A stretch of DNA of 64,000 nucleotides from Flavobacteriales bacterium (GTDB taxonomy: Bacteria > Bacteroidota > Bacteroidia > Flavobacteriales > Flavobacteriaceae), in assembly GCA_027039975.1 (NCBI GenBank), contig JALWFE010000128.1, positions 1 through 64,000 of the forward strand, written 5' to 3'. Each line of letters starts with the position of its first letter. Position 1 is the first letter of the stretch. The notes under the pieces were generated by a model. That model had not been told where the DNA came from. It saw nothing but the letters and a program-made list of their open reading frames with translations, and ran no database searches. This document shows positions 43,684-52,449 of the stretch, in pieces. Both the position numbers and the translations under genes were made by a program.

Positions 43684-43691
43684 TATTTTTG
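43684..43691 (+). promoter_or_regulatory. -7 box of the GlcNAc-kinase-like gene
   Basis: TATTTTTG, 22 bases before ATG 43713, directly after the pyrimidine repeat run. Confidence 0.6.
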
Positions 43692-43712
43692 CCAAAATAA
43701 AACATCTCAACT

Positions 43713-44552
43713 ATGATTTTAATTGCTGACGCCGGTTCGACCAAAACCGCTTGGATATTGGTAAACAATGAACGGATGATTATTGGCAAATTTGAATCCG
43801 GCGGCTTAAATCCTACGGTTTTTGATGAAGAAACAATGAGCAAAAACATTGCCCGCTGCAATGAAATTTTACAACATGCTCATTATATCAAAGAAATTCA
43901 TATGTATGCTTCCGGCGTTGATGATGATATGGCCCGTCAAAAATTGGAAAAAGTTTTATCCGGTATTTTTGACAAAGCCGATATCCATATCTATTCCGAT
44001 ATGTTAGCGGCAGCCAGGGCGACCGCCGGAAAAGAACCCGGCTTGGTTTCCATTCTCGGAACAGGTTCCAATTCTTGCTTTTATGACGGCAAAGATATTG
44101 TTTACAGCATTGGATATATGGGATATTTGTTAATGGATGATGCTTCGGGAAATTGGTTTGGCAAACAACTGCTCCGTGATTATTTCTTTAAAAGGATGCC
44201 CAAACAAATCAAACAACAATTTAAAACCGAATATAAAATTAATCCCGACAAAGTTTTAACAACTTTATATCAAAAACCGCAACCGAACACTTATTTGGCT
44301 TCTTTTGCCCCTTTTATGAAAAAACATTACAAAAGTAAATATATCAAAGACCTGTTATACCGCGGGTTTGAACAATTTGTTACCCAAGAATTGGCCGCTT
44401 ATGAGCAATACCGTGACTTACCTTTACACTTTAACGGTTCCATTGCTTATTATTTTCAAAAAGAATTATTGGAAATCATTGAAAAACACGGTTTAATACC
44501 CGGAAAAATCATTAAAAACCCGGTGCAAGAATTGATTGATTTTCATGTATAA
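43713..44552 (+). CDS. BadF/BadG-family ATPase, N-acetylglucosamine kinase-like
   Basis: 279 residues. ASKHA fold: phosphate-1 motif ADAGSTKTAWIL at residues 5-16, phosphate-2 motif ILGTGSNSCFYDG near 111-123, then DDASGNWFGKQLL near 138 and LPLHFNGSIAYYF near 236. The family includes eukaryotic GlcNAc kinase and bacterial glucosamine/GlcNAc kinases; a sugar kinase role in amino-sugar recycling is likely (compare murQ at 12.4 kb). BadF-type reductase activators are excluded because they carry Fe-S cysteines that are absent here. Followed after 47 bases by the aminotransferase gene, same strand. Confidence 0.88.
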   Translation: MILIADAGSTKTAWILVNNERMIIGKFESGGLNPTVFDEETMSKNIARCNEILQHAHYIKEIHMYASGVDDDMARQKLEKVLSGIFDKADIHIYSDMLAAARATAGKEPGLVSILGTGSNSCFYDGKDIVYSIGYMGYLLMDDASGNWFGKQLLRDYFFKRMPKQIKQQFKTEYKINPDKVLTTLYQKPQPNTYLASFAPFMKKHYKSKYIKDLLYRGFEQFVTQELAAYEQYRDLPLHFNGSIAYYFQKELLEIIEKHGLIPGKIIKNPVQELIDFHV

Positions 44553-44599
44553 CTACAATAAAGTTTTAATAATTTTACATATAATTTATATTCAAAAAT

Positions 44600-45787
44600 A
44601 TGGAACCGAATTTATCCAACCGCATAAAAACCCTGTCCACATCCCAAACCATTGCTATGGCTGAAAGGGCAGGTGAATTAAAAGCATCAGGTATCGATAT
44701 TATCAGTTTGAGCTTGGGTGAGCCTGATTTTGATACACCGGATTATATTGTGTCGGCTGCCAAAAAAGCAATGGACGAGCATTTCTTTAAATATCCACCG
44801 ATAGTAGGCTACAAAGATGTCAGGGAAGCTATTTGCAGAAAACTCAAACGCGACAATAATCTGGAATACAGCCCCGAACAAATTGTCGTTTCAAACGGCT
44901 CCAAACAATCCATTTTTAATGCCGCTATGGTTTTGGTCAGTCCCGGTGACGAAGTTATTTTGCCCGCGCCGTTTTGGGTCAGTTATTTTGAAATTACCAA
45001 ATTGGTAGGTGGCATACCCGTGCCTATTAAAACAACTATTGAAAACGATTTTAAAATCACACCTGAACAGCTCGAATCGGCCATCACCCCTAATACCAAA
45101 TTAATGATTTTCAATACACCCAGTAATCCCAGTGGGTCGGTTTATACCAAAGATGAATTAGCGGCACTTGGAAAAGTGTTGGAACGTCATCCGCAAGTTT
45201 ATGTGATCTCCGATGAAATTTATGAATATATCAATTTTACAGGTGATTTTGCCAGTTTTGCCGAAATAGATACGATTAAAGATCGTATTGTAACCATTAA
45301 CGGTGTATCCAAAGCTTTTGCCATGACCGGCTGGCGGGTCGGATATATGGCAGCACATCCGACTATTGCCAAAGCGTGTGCCAAAATCCAAAGTCAAGTC
45401 ACTTCGGGAGCTAATTCCATTGCGCAAAAAGCTATTATTGCCGCTTTGGACGGTGGCAAAGAAAAAATCAAATATATGATAGATGCTTTTGATGAAAGAA
45501 GACGATTGGTTTATCAATTACTCAAAGAAATTCCGGGATTTAAAGTAAATATGCCTACCGGTGCTTTTTACTTTTTTCCCGATGTTTCCGAATTGTTCGG
45601 TAAAACTTTTAATGGTGTAACCGTAAACAATGCTACGGATTTATCTATGTATTTGCTCGAACAGGCCAAAGTTGCAACCGTAACAGGTGAAGCATTCGGC
45701 AACCCGGAATGTTTGCGTTTTTCGTATGCTACCGGAAAAGATGAACTCAAAGAAGCATTCAGACGGGTCAAAGAAGCTTTGAAGTAA
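44600..45787 (+). CDS. Class I aminotransferase, aspartate aminotransferase-like
   Basis: 395 residues, fold-type I PLP enzyme. MSLGEPDFDTP-type motif (LSLGEPDFDTPDYI, 37-50), Asn176 in NTPSNPSG, Asp205 in YVISDEIY, Schiff-base Lys238 in NGVSKAFAMTGWRVGY and Arg near 375 in CLRFSYAT. The layout is that of the thermophilic-type (subgroup Ib) aspartate aminotransferases. It would make aspartate from oxaloacetate and glutamate; related prephenate or aromatic transaminases cannot be excluded. Confidence 0.93.
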   Translation: MEPNLSNRIKTLSTSQTIAMAERAGELKASGIDIISLSLGEPDFDTPDYIVSAAKKAMDEHFFKYPPIVGYKDVREAICRKLKRDNNLEYSPEQIVVSNGSKQSIFNAAMVLVSPGDEVILPAPFWVSYFEITKLVGGIPVPIKTTIENDFKITPEQLESAITPNTKLMIFNTPSNPSGSVYTKDELAALGKVLERHPQVYVISDEIYEYINFTGDFASFAEIDTIKDRIVTINGVSKAFAMTGWRVGYMAAHPTIAKACAKIQSQVTSGANSIAQKAIIAALDGGKEKIKYMIDAFDERRRLVYQLLKEIPGFKVNMPTGAFYFFPDVSELFGKTFNGVTVNNATDLSMYLLEQAKVATVTGEAFGNPECLRFSYATGKDELKEAFRRVKEALK

Positions 45788-45873
45788 CAAGTATCAAGTA
45801 GCTAGTAACACAAGTAGCTAGGTCAACTTGATATTTGATACTATATTTGATACAAAAACTTTCAACTCAGGTT

Positions 45874-45914
45874 ACTAAGCTTGTCGAAGTACGGTTACTG
45901 AGCTTGTCGAAGTA
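45874..45914 (+). repeat. 23-bp direct doublet (TTGTCGAAG family)
   Basis: ACTAAGCTTGTCGAAGTA at 45874 and ACTGAGCTTGTCGAAGTA at 45897, exactly 23 bases apart, both preceded by GGTT. Doublets with the same period occur at 53972 and 61889; single copies at 37601, 49235 and 62018. Confidence 0.9.
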
Positions 45915-45945
45915 TAACCTTCAACCTTCAACTTTCAACTAAACA

Positions 45946-46677
45946 ATGAATATAAACGTTAAACCATACAAAGATAGAGAGAGCAGCCGCAAACAACAAG
46001 TAACCGAAATGTTTGACAATATTTCGGAAAATTACGATTTTATGAACCGGTTGATGACTTTCGGGATTGATGTCAAATGGCGTAAAAAAGTCGTAAAAAT
46101 GGTTGCGGAAACCAACCCGGAACATATTCTGGACATTGCTACGGGAACCGGTGATTTTGCAATTATGCTGGCCGGAATAAAGCCCAAAAAAATTACCGGA
46201 TTGGATATTTCAAAGGGTATGCTCGAAATAGGCAAGAAAAAAATAAAAGAAAAAGGACTGGACAATTTGATAGAAATGGTTTTGGGTGATTCGGAAAATT
46301 TACCTTTTGAAGATAACAGTTTTGATGCTGTTACCGTAGGTTTCGGGGTTCGTAATTTTGAAGATTTGGATAAAGGTTTAAAAGAAATCCACCGTGTTTT
46401 GCGTCCCGGCGGTATTTTTGTTGTATTGGAAACCTCGCAACCGGAAAAATTTCCATTCAAACAAGGTTATAAATTTTATTCAAAATATATTATCCCTTTT
46501 TTAGGCCGTTTGTTCTCCAAAGACAAAAAAGCTTATGAATATTTACCCGAATCGGCTGGTGCTTTTCCTTATGGTGAAGCTTTTAACAATATTTTGAGAA
46601 AAAATCAGTTTATATCAGTGCGTAATTATCCCTTAATGTTCGGTGCCGCCAGCATTTATAAAGCTTTTAAAAAATAA
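45946..46677 (+). CDS. ubiE: Demethylmenaquinone methyltransferase
   Basis: 243 residues. UbiE/MenG family: [32 protein letters not shown] near residue 20-51, SAM motif [15 protein letters not shown] near 64, [39 protein letters not shown] near 118-156. It methylates demethylmenaquinone in the last step of menaquinone synthesis. Directly upstream of porT, the common flavobacterial order. An oriented CTTCAACCTTCAACTTTCAAC run precedes the start. Confidence 0.96.
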   Translation: MNINVKPYKDRESSRKQQVTEMFDNISENYDFMNRLMTFGIDVKWRKKVVKMVAETNPEHILDIATGTGDFAIMLAGIKPKKITGLDISKGMLEIGKKKIKEKGLDNLIEMVLGDSENLPFEDNSFDAVTVGFGVRNFEDLDKGLKEIHRVLRPGGIFVVLETSQPEKFPFKQGYKFYSKYIIPFLGRLFSKDKKAYEYLPESAGAFPYGEAFNNILRKNQFISVRNYPLMFGAASIYKAFKK

Positions 46678-46722
46678 AATTCAATTAACAACACAGTAAT
46701 CATAAAACAACTTAATTTGAAA

Positions 46723-47427
46723 ATGAAGAAAAATGTTTCCCGGAAATTGCTAGTTTTGATAAGCTTTTTGACTTTTGCCGTTCTACAAGCTCAATATACC
46801 GACGACATTCCTAAAAACCGTCCTTTTTTTGATAAAAAAACCGTTTCTTGGGGATATTATTTCGGTATGAATTTTTACGATTTCAAAATCAGCTACGACC
46901 GGCCTTATGAACATATAATCCAAGAAACCAATCCCGGATTTCAAGTCGGTTTGGTTGGTAATTTGAATATCAATCCCTGGGTAAGCATCCGTTCGGAACC
47001 CGGAGTGTATTTTACAAACAGAAGGTTGATTTTCAGGAATTTACAAACAGTCAGGGATAGTGTTAGAGATATTACTTCCAATTATGTCCAGGTTCCGCTA
47101 TCGCTCAAACTCAACACTATCCGTTACGGCAATATTCGTCCTTATATTACCGGCGGACTTATATATGCTTACAATCTCAATTCTTGGGAAGATTCTACAA
47201 AAGACAATTCTGCCGGGAGATTTCGTATGCACAGTAATGTTTGGATGTATGAAATCGGTTTCGGTTTGGAAATGTATTTGTTTTATTTCAAATTTACCCC
47301 GAGTATCCGCGGTGTGTTTGCCTTACAAGACGAACTCGTCAGAGATAACGATCCCAACAGCCCTTGGACCAATCACATCGAATATGTCAAAACCCGTGGT
47401 GTCTATATCAGTTTGACATTTGAATAA
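46723..47427 (+). CDS. porT: PorT-family type IX secretion outer-membrane protein
   Basis: 234 residues from ATG 46723. Signal peptide ending VLQAQ, then an eight-strand outer-membrane beta-barrel: KTVSWGYYFGMNFYDFKISY, NPGFQVGLVGNLNINPWVSIRSEPGVYF, NYVQVPLSLKLNTIRYGNIRPYITGGLIYAYNL, and YVKTRGVYISLTFE at the end. Length and position after ubiE match PorT, which is required for T9SS-dependent secretion of proteins such as the one at the left edge of the window. Confidence 0.92.
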   Translation: MKKNVSRKLLVLISFLTFAVLQAQYTDDIPKNRPFFDKKTVSWGYYFGMNFYDFKISYDRPYEHIIQETNPGFQVGLVGNLNINPWVSIRSEPGVYFTNRRLIFRNLQTVRDSVRDITSNYVQVPLSLKLNTIRYGNIRPYITGGLIYAYNLNSWEDSTKDNSAGRFRMHSNVWMYEIGFGLEMYLFYFKFTPSIRGVFALQDELVRDNDPNSPWTNHIEYVKTRGVYISLTFE

Positions 47428-47439
47428 GCCAAACCGGAA

Positions 47440-47952
47440 ATGAAAGAAATTCGCATAAAAGAACATTTAGACCACAAAGATTTTTTGGAAACCGCTTTTC
47501 CCGATGTGGTCAAACCCGTTTATAAAAAACGCTTGTTTATCATCAATATGGCTTTTGGTTTGCTATTTATTGGTGCAACCGCTTATTTATTTTACAAAAG
47601 TATCAAAAACGGTATCGAATTTACCTCAATGCACTATTTTTATCTTTTTTTTGCCTTACTTTTCCCTTTTTTGGCCTTTTATCTCGTGCGTAAAGAAAAA
47701 AAATATTATTACGGATTGGTCGATAAAATCAATGCCGTCCATACGGAATATGTTTTTACGGATAACGCCGTAATTGTCAAAAACGAACAAGCTGAACTAC
47801 GATACCCTTACAACGAAATCAAAGAAGTGGACGATTTGCCCAAATGGTTGATTTTTATTTTTGAAAACGATGAAAGAATTGCCATTTACAAACCGAATGT
47901 TGCACCGGAAGATTTGAAAATTTTGATTGAAAGATTTAAGAATATTGATTGA
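47440..47952 (+). CDS. Two-helix membrane protein with a C-terminal PH-like domain
   Basis: 170 residues. Two adjacent membrane helices (LFIINMAFGLLFIGATAYLFY and HYFYLFFALLFPFLAFYLV, about 33-90) followed by a cytosolic domain VHTEYVFTDNAVIVKNEQAELRYPYNEIKEVDDLPKWLIFIFENDERIAIYK. The second part resembles YcxB-like bacterial PH domains. Function unknown. Starts 12 bases after porT, so it is very likely in the same transcript. Confidence 0.8.
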   Translation: MKEIRIKEHLDHKDFLETAFPDVVKPVYKKRLFIINMAFGLLFIGATAYLFYKSIKNGIEFTSMHYFYLFFALLFPFLAFYLVRKEKKYYYGLVDKINAVHTEYVFTDNAVIVKNEQAELRYPYNEIKEVDDLPKWLIFIFENDERIAIYKPNVAPEDLKILIERFKNID

Positions 47953-48150
47953 TTTTAAAATACTTTTTCTCAGTTCACCAGAGTTTACTAAGCAATAAAC
48001 GGAATCCTGTTAAATAAAGGAATGTCAGATGTGAAGACAAGTGTAGCGGTTCTAATTTGATGAAATGATGATTGAAACCGTTTCACGGTATTTTTGTAGT
48101 TCATTGAACCTTTTCCTTGCTACTCATTCCCTCACTCCTCTAAAAATTTA

Positions 48151-49038
48151 CTACTTGTTACTCGCAAATTGATACTTATAAGCCTGCAAGGTATTTTTCA
48201 GTAGCATAGCGATGGTCATTGGTCCGACACCGCCGGGAACCGGTGTTATAAAAGATGCTTTTTTACTAACGTTTTCAAAATCGGTGTCCCCAACCAATCT
48301 GTAACCGCGTTTAGTGTCCGGTGCTTCTATGCTGTTAATTCCCGCATCGATGACTACTACACCTTCCTTGACCATACCGGCGGTCAGGAAGTGTGCTTTA
48401 CCCAGTGCCGTAACTATGATGTCGGCTTGCAATGTCAATTCTTTGATGTTTTTTGTCCGGCTGTGTGCAACGGTTACCGTAGCGTTACCACCTTCGCGTT
48501 TTTGACTCATCAATATACTCAACGGTCGTCCGACAATCAAACTGCGTCCAATAATCAACGCATTTTTACCGGAAGTTTCTATATTGTAACGTTTAATTAG
48601 TTCGATAATACCGTAAGGTGTTGCCGGAAGAAAGCCGGGTAGCTGTGCCACCATCTTTCCCAAATTGACCGGATGAAAACCGTCCACATCTTTGGCAGGG
48701 TCGATAGCCATAATGATTTTTTGTGAATCGATATGCAACGGCAAAGGCAGTTGAACGATATAGCCGTCCACCGTATCGTCTCGGTTGAGCTTATCGACGG
48801 TTTTGAGTAGTTCAGATTCGCTGATGTTTTTGTCAAAATGCAATAGAGTAGAGTGGAAGCCGGCTTTTTTTGACAAGCGTTCTTTACTGCTGACATATGT
48901 CATACTTGCCGGGTCGTTGCCTACTAAAACCGCCACCAGATGCGGCGGACGTTTGCCTTGTTTTACAAGTTCCGCCACTTCGTTTTTAATTTCCTCGCGA
49001 ATGTCAGACGCTGTTTGTTTGCCGTCGATTAATACCAT
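48151..49038 (-). CDS. folD: Methylene-THF dehydrogenase / methenyl-THF cyclohydrolase
   Basis: 295 residues. FolD signatures: VGNDPASMTYVSSKERLSKKAGF with catalytic Lys near 53, YIVQLPLPLHI near 95, DVDGFHPVNLGKM near 118 and GRSLIVGRPLSILMSQK near 164-180, ending with TPVPGGVGPMTIAMLLKNTLQAY. It interconverts 5,10-methylene-, methenyl- and 10-formyl-THF, the pool also fed by ftcD. Lies downstream of ffh on the same strand, the usual pairing in the group, with a 230-base gap that holds a repeat copy. Confidence 0.97.
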   Translation of the reverse strand: MVLIDGKQTASDIREEIKNEVAELVKQGKRPPHLVAVLVGNDPASMTYVSSKERLSKKAGFHSTLLHFDKNISESELLKTVDKLNRDDTVDGYIVQLPLPLHIDSQKIIMAIDPAKDVDGFHPVNLGKMVAQLPGFLPATPYGIIELIKRYNIETSGKNALIIGRSLIVGRPLSILMSQKREGGNATVTVAHSRTKNIKELTLQADIIVTALGKAHFLTAGMVKEGVVVIDAGINSIEAPDTKRGYRLVGDTDFENVSKKASFITPVPGGVGPMTIAMLLKNTLQAYKYQFASNK

Positions 49039-49234
49039 AGCTTAATGTTTATAATGTTGAATAAAAAGATTGTAAATCAATATTTTTTTCTGGATGAAAG
49101 CCGGTGTTTTTTGAAAAAAAAAAAGAGATTATTCCGGCATATTGAAGCAAAATTATGGTCGAGGGCGGGGAACCTCGACGAAATGAGGGAAACATTTGAA
49201 ATAACAATCGCATTTTTCTCTACAAACTTCGGTT

Positions 49235-49252
49235 ATTGAACTTGTCGAAGTA
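49235..49252 (+). repeat. TTGTCGAAG-family repeat, single copy
   Basis: ATTGAACTTGTCGAAGTA between ffh and folD. A single unit of the family that elsewhere forms 23-bp doublets. Confidence 0.75.
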
Positions 49253-49268
49253 TTCACTTCATACTAAT

Positions 49269-50597
49269 TTACCGCATTCCCTTAAACATATTCATCATTG
49301 CCTTAGCTTTACCGCCTTGCATCATCTTCATCATTTTTGCCATTTGATTGAATTGTTTGATTAGTTGATTGACTTCCGCAACACTTTTACCGGAGCCACG
49401 GGCAATCCGTTTTTTACGGCTACCGTTGATGATAGACGGATTACGGCGTTCGGCAGGAGTCATTGAATATATAATGGCTTCTATTTCTTTAAAAGCATCG
49501 TTGTCTATATCGATACCTTTCATCATCTTACTCATACCGGGTATCATTCCCATCAAATCCTTGATATTTCCCATTTTTTTGATTTGCTGAATCTGTTTGA
49601 GAAAATCATCAAAACCGAATTGATTTTTGGCAATTTTCTTTTGAAGTTTCCGGGCTTCTTCTTCGTCGTATTGTTCTTGCGCTCGTTCTACCAACGAAAC
49701 GATATCACCCATACCCAAAATCCGGTCGGCCATCCGGTCGGGGTGGAACATATCGATATCGGTCATTTTTTCGCCTGTTCCTATAAATTTAATAGGTTTG
49801 TTGACAACGGATTTGATGGAAAGTGCCGCCCCACCGCGGGCATCACCGTCAAGCTTGGTCAAAACAACACCTTCAAAATCGAGCCGGTCGTTAAAAGCTT
49901 TGGCGGTATTGACGGCATCTTGTCCGGTCATAGCATCGACTACAAATAATGTTTCTTGCGGATTGACGGCTTTATGAATGGCCGCAATTTCGTTCATCAT
50001 CTCTTCATCGACCGCCAAACGCCCGGCCGTATCGATGATAACAACGTTTTTACCGTTTTGTTTGGCATATTCAATGGCATTTTTGGCTATTTCAACCGGA
50101 TTTTTATTGTCCGGTTCGGCATAAACTTCCACACCTATTTGCTCGCCAACCACTTTTAATTGGTCGATAGCCGCAGGACGGTAAACATCGGCAGCGACCA
50201 ATAAAGGTTGTTTGGTTTTCTTGGTTTTGAGCCAATTGGCTAATTTACCCGAAAAAGTCGTTTTACCCGAACCTTGTAAACCGGCCATCAATATGACTGT
50301 CGGATTACCGGATAAATTCATCCCGGCCGCTTGACCGCCCATCAGATCGGTCAGCTCGTCCTTGACGATTTTGACCATCAACTGCCCGGGTTTTAAGGCG
50401 GTCAATACGTTTTGTCCCAAAGCTTTTTCTTTGACGCGGTTGGTAAATTCCTTGGCTATTTTATAGTTTACGTCTGCATCGAGCAATGCGCGACGGACTT
50501 CTTTTAAAGTTTCGGCAACGTTTACTTCCGTAATACGCCCGTGCCCTTTTAATACGTGAAGGGCTTTGTCCAGCTTTGAAGTTAAATTATCAAACAT
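49269..50597 (-). CDS. ffh: Signal recognition particle GTPase Ffh
   Basis: 442 residues. N domain (1-95), G domain with P-loop GLQGSGKTT (106-114), DTAGRLAVDEEMM, TKLDGDARGGAALS and GTGEK, and a Met-rich M domain that ends MAKMMKMMQGGKAKAMMNMFKGMR. It binds signal sequences and 4.5S RNA and delivers ribosomes to FtsY for co-translational membrane insertion. The 4.5S RNA gene was not found in the window. TATATTTG lies 27 bases upstream as the -7 box. Confidence 0.98.
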   Translation of the reverse strand: MFDNLTSKLDKALHVLKGHGRITEVNVAETLKEVRRALLDADVNYKIAKEFTNRVKEKALGQNVLTALKPGQLMVKIVKDELTDLMGGQAAGMNLSGNPTVILMAGLQGSGKTTFSGKLANWLKTKKTKQPLLVAADVYRPAAIDQLKVVGEQIGVEVYAEPDNKNPVEIAKNAIEYAKQNGKNVVIIDTAGRLAVDEEMMNEIAAIHKAVNPQETLFVVDAMTGQDAVNTAKAFNDRLDFEGVVLTKLDGDARGGAALSIKSVVNKPIKFIGTGEKMTDIDMFHPDRMADRILGMGDIVSLVERAQEQYDEEEARKLQKKIAKNQFGFDDFLKQIQQIKKMGNIKDLMGMIPGMSKMMKGIDIDNDAFKEIEAIIYSMTPAERRNPSIINGSRKKRIARGSGKSVAEVNQLIKQFNQMAKMMKMMQGGKAKAMMNMFKGMR

Positions 50598-50623
50598 AAT
50601 TTCCGGTTTTTTTATAACTTTTG

Positions 50624-50631
50624 CAAATATA
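50624..50631 (-). promoter_or_regulatory. -7 box of ffh
   Basis: Minus-strand TATATTTG, 26 bases before the ffh start codon. Confidence 0.6.
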
Positions 50632-50840
50632 CGATTTTTACCGGGGAATTGTTGGATTGATAACTGATGAATTGATGAGTTGATAAATTGATAAATTGAT
50701 GAGTGAGAGATTGATGGGGTAAAGACAAGAGGTGTAAATTATTGATTAGTCTCGGTGAAAAACCGAATTGTATCGAAGTAATCGGGTTTAAAACAGAGAT
50801 TTTTAGTTTTTATAGATTGTTTTGAGGATACTAAAAAATA
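50632..50840. repeat. Imperfect TTGATGAA/TTGATAAA tandem tract and spacer
   Basis: Around 50655-50720 about eight degenerate copies of a 9-base unit (GATAAATTGATGAGTTGATAAATT) are present; the rest of the gap between divergent ffh and the OmpA gene shows no gene. Confidence 0.6.
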
Positions 50841-50873
50841 TTTTGGATTTTTGAGAAAAAAATACTAACTTTA
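50841..50873 (+). promoter_or_regulatory. Promoter of the OmpA-HhH operon
   Basis: TTTTGG at 50841-50846 and TAACTTTA at 50866-50873, about 20 bases apart; one mismatch to the -7 consensus. Start codon at 50910. Confidence 0.5.
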
Positions 50874-50909
50874 CTGCGTCATGTAATTTTGTTTAATAAA
50901 ATATAAAAT

Positions 50910-51782
50910 ATGAATTTAAAAGCGTATATAATTCTATTTTTGTTTTTGTTGTGGGGAAGTGGTAGCACGTATTGGTATGTTTGCAAAATAAAAGGTTTTT
51001 GTCAGCAACAAACATCGCAAACCAATCTAGTCAATAATTCCGTAGAAGAAAAACAAAAGAAAAAAGAAAGCTTTGTTCCGGTAAAGAAAATGGCACATGC
51101 CATCATTTATTTTTTACGTGATAAGGTTGAACCGGTAATAGATGATACACTTCAATGGCAGGCAGAAGTAAAATCTATCAAACAATTGCAAGCCGAAGGA
51201 AAAAAATTGCATATTGAAGCCCCTTTTTATGCCGGTGAAAATAATAAGAGTGCTTATGACAATTTGGGTATTGCCCGTGCCAATGCGCTTAAAAAACTTT
51301 TGTCGGAATCTATCGATACGGTATTGATAGTCCCGCAAGCCAAACAAGTAGGAGATACCACAGCGCTTGCCCCCGAATACATAGAATATGATAAAAGTTG
51401 GTTTAAATGGATGACAGACAATGATTTTGTGCAAGAAAAGGATGAAAAAACTTTGATACATTTTCCTTATAATTCTACAAAAGCCATCAAAAACGAAGCG
51501 ATTTTATCATATTTGGATGAAGTGGTTAAAAACATGAAAGAGCATCCCGGTTGGAAATTGCAGATAACCGGTCATACCGATGATAGCGGGAGTGCCTCTT
51601 TTAACAAAATTTTAGGAATGAAACGCGCCAAACGTCTTAAAGATTGGCTGGTGAAAAAGGGTGTTGATCCCGACAGGATTATTGTAAAATCGGAAGGTGA
51701 AGCAAAACCTATTGCCGGTAATGATACGGAAGAAGGACGTCAAAAAAATCGTAGAGTTGAAATCAGTTACATCAAAAAATAA
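50910..51782 (+). CDS. OmpA-family envelope protein
   Basis: 290 residues. An N-terminal uncleaved-looking hydrophobic segment (AYIILFLFLLWGSGSTYWYVC) anchors it, followed by a Lys/Gln-rich linker, a first half resembling a degenerate OmpA/BON-like domain (KSIKQLQAEGKKLHIEAPFYAGENN...LGIARANALKKLL) and a C-terminal OmpA peptidoglycan-binding domain (ITGHTDDSGSASFNKILGMKRAKRLKDWLVKKGVDPDRI...GRQKNRRVEI). Two tandem OmpA-like halves are therefore likely, the first divergent. It probably tethers an inner-membrane or periplasmic complex to the cell wall. Six bases before the next gene. Confidence 0.88.
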   Translation: MNLKAYIILFLFLLWGSGSTYWYVCKIKGFCQQQTSQTNLVNNSVEEKQKKKESFVPVKKMAHAIIYFLRDKVEPVIDDTLQWQAEVKSIKQLQAEGKKLHIEAPFYAGENNKSAYDNLGIARANALKKLLSESIDTVLIVPQAKQVGDTTALAPEYIEYDKSWFKWMTDNDFVQEKDEKTLIHFPYNSTKAIKNEAILSYLDEVVKNMKEHPGWKLQITGHTDDSGSASFNKILGMKRAKRLKDWLVKKGVDPDRIIVKSEGEAKPIAGNDTEEGRQKNRRVEISYIKK

Positions 51783-51788
51783 AAAGTT

Positions 51789-52352
51789 ATGCAAATATTA
51801 GTCAGCGGTTTATTCAGTACATCGGAATCTTACGGTAAGTCCGATGCTATTTTTGAAATTGTCTTAATGCTATTGGTTGCCTTTATTTTGGGCTATTTGT
51901 TACGTTATTTTATTGGGAAACCTAAAAGACAAGAACCGGATAATTGTGATGATTGGGCTCACAAATATGATTTATTGCTCAACCAGTTGGACATTAAAAA
52001 AACGGAACAAAAAAAATTACAAGATGAGCTAAATGCTTGCAAACAAAATAAAAAAGATTTGCAATTGGCTTTTACTTCTCAAGAAAAGGAATCAGTAAAA
52101 AAAGACGATTTAAAAATTATAGAAGGTATCGGTCCTAAAATAGAACAATTATTGTATGAGGCGGAAATTTATACTTGGGAGGATTTGGCCAATACCGAAG
52201 TCGGTTTTATTAAAACCATTCTGGAAAAAGCAGGACCTAACTACAAAGTCCACGACCCTGAGAGCTGGCCGTTTCAAGCAAAAATGGCCGTCGATAACAA
52301 GTGGGACGAGCTTAAAAAATGGCAGGACGAACATAAAGGCGGAAAATTTTAA
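51789..52352 (+). CDS. Membrane protein with C-terminal helix-hairpin-helix domain
   Basis: 187 residues. One N-terminal membrane helix (AIFEIVLMLLVAFILGYLLRYF), a coiled coil (LLLNQLDIKKTEQKKLQDELNACKQNK) and a C-terminal HhH-type domain (DDLKIIEGIGPKIEQLLYEAEIYTWEDLANTEVGFIKTILEKAG). The GIGPKIEQLL motif is the classic HhH hairpin, also found in DUF4332-like proteins. Translationally adjacent to the OmpA-like protein, which suggests a two-protein envelope unit. Role unknown; DNA binding at the membrane is possible but not shown. Confidence 0.82.
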   Translation: MQILVSGLFSTSESYGKSDAIFEIVLMLLVAFILGYLLRYFIGKPKRQEPDNCDDWAHKYDLLLNQLDIKKTEQKKLQDELNACKQNKKDLQLAFTSQEKESVKKDDLKIIEGIGPKIEQLLYEAEIYTWEDLANTEVGFIKTILEKAGPNYKVHDPESWPFQAKMAVDNKWDELKKWQDEHKGGKF

Positions 52353-52400
52353 TTAAGCGGTATTAAATAACATTTCAATAATTTTTTAAACAAGCTTCAT

Positions 52401-52430
52401 TTTGCAAAGCCGGAAATAAATGTAACTTTG
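52401..52430 (+). promoter_or_regulatory. Promoter of the MATE transporter gene
   Basis: TTTG at 52401-52404 and TAACTTTG at 52423-52430, 18 bases apart, a full match to the Bacteroidota -33/-7 pattern. Confidence 0.7.
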
Positions 52431-52449
52431 TGGCATTTATCGGGTGAAG

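Noticed and set aside
45874-45914. CRISPR or protein-binding iteron array
   Set aside because: Only two copies per locus and both copies extend almost through the 23-bp period; described as a dispersed doublet instead.
49045-49239. 64-codon frame between ffh and folD
   Set aside because: Biased, no promoter and ends near a dispersed repeat; no support.
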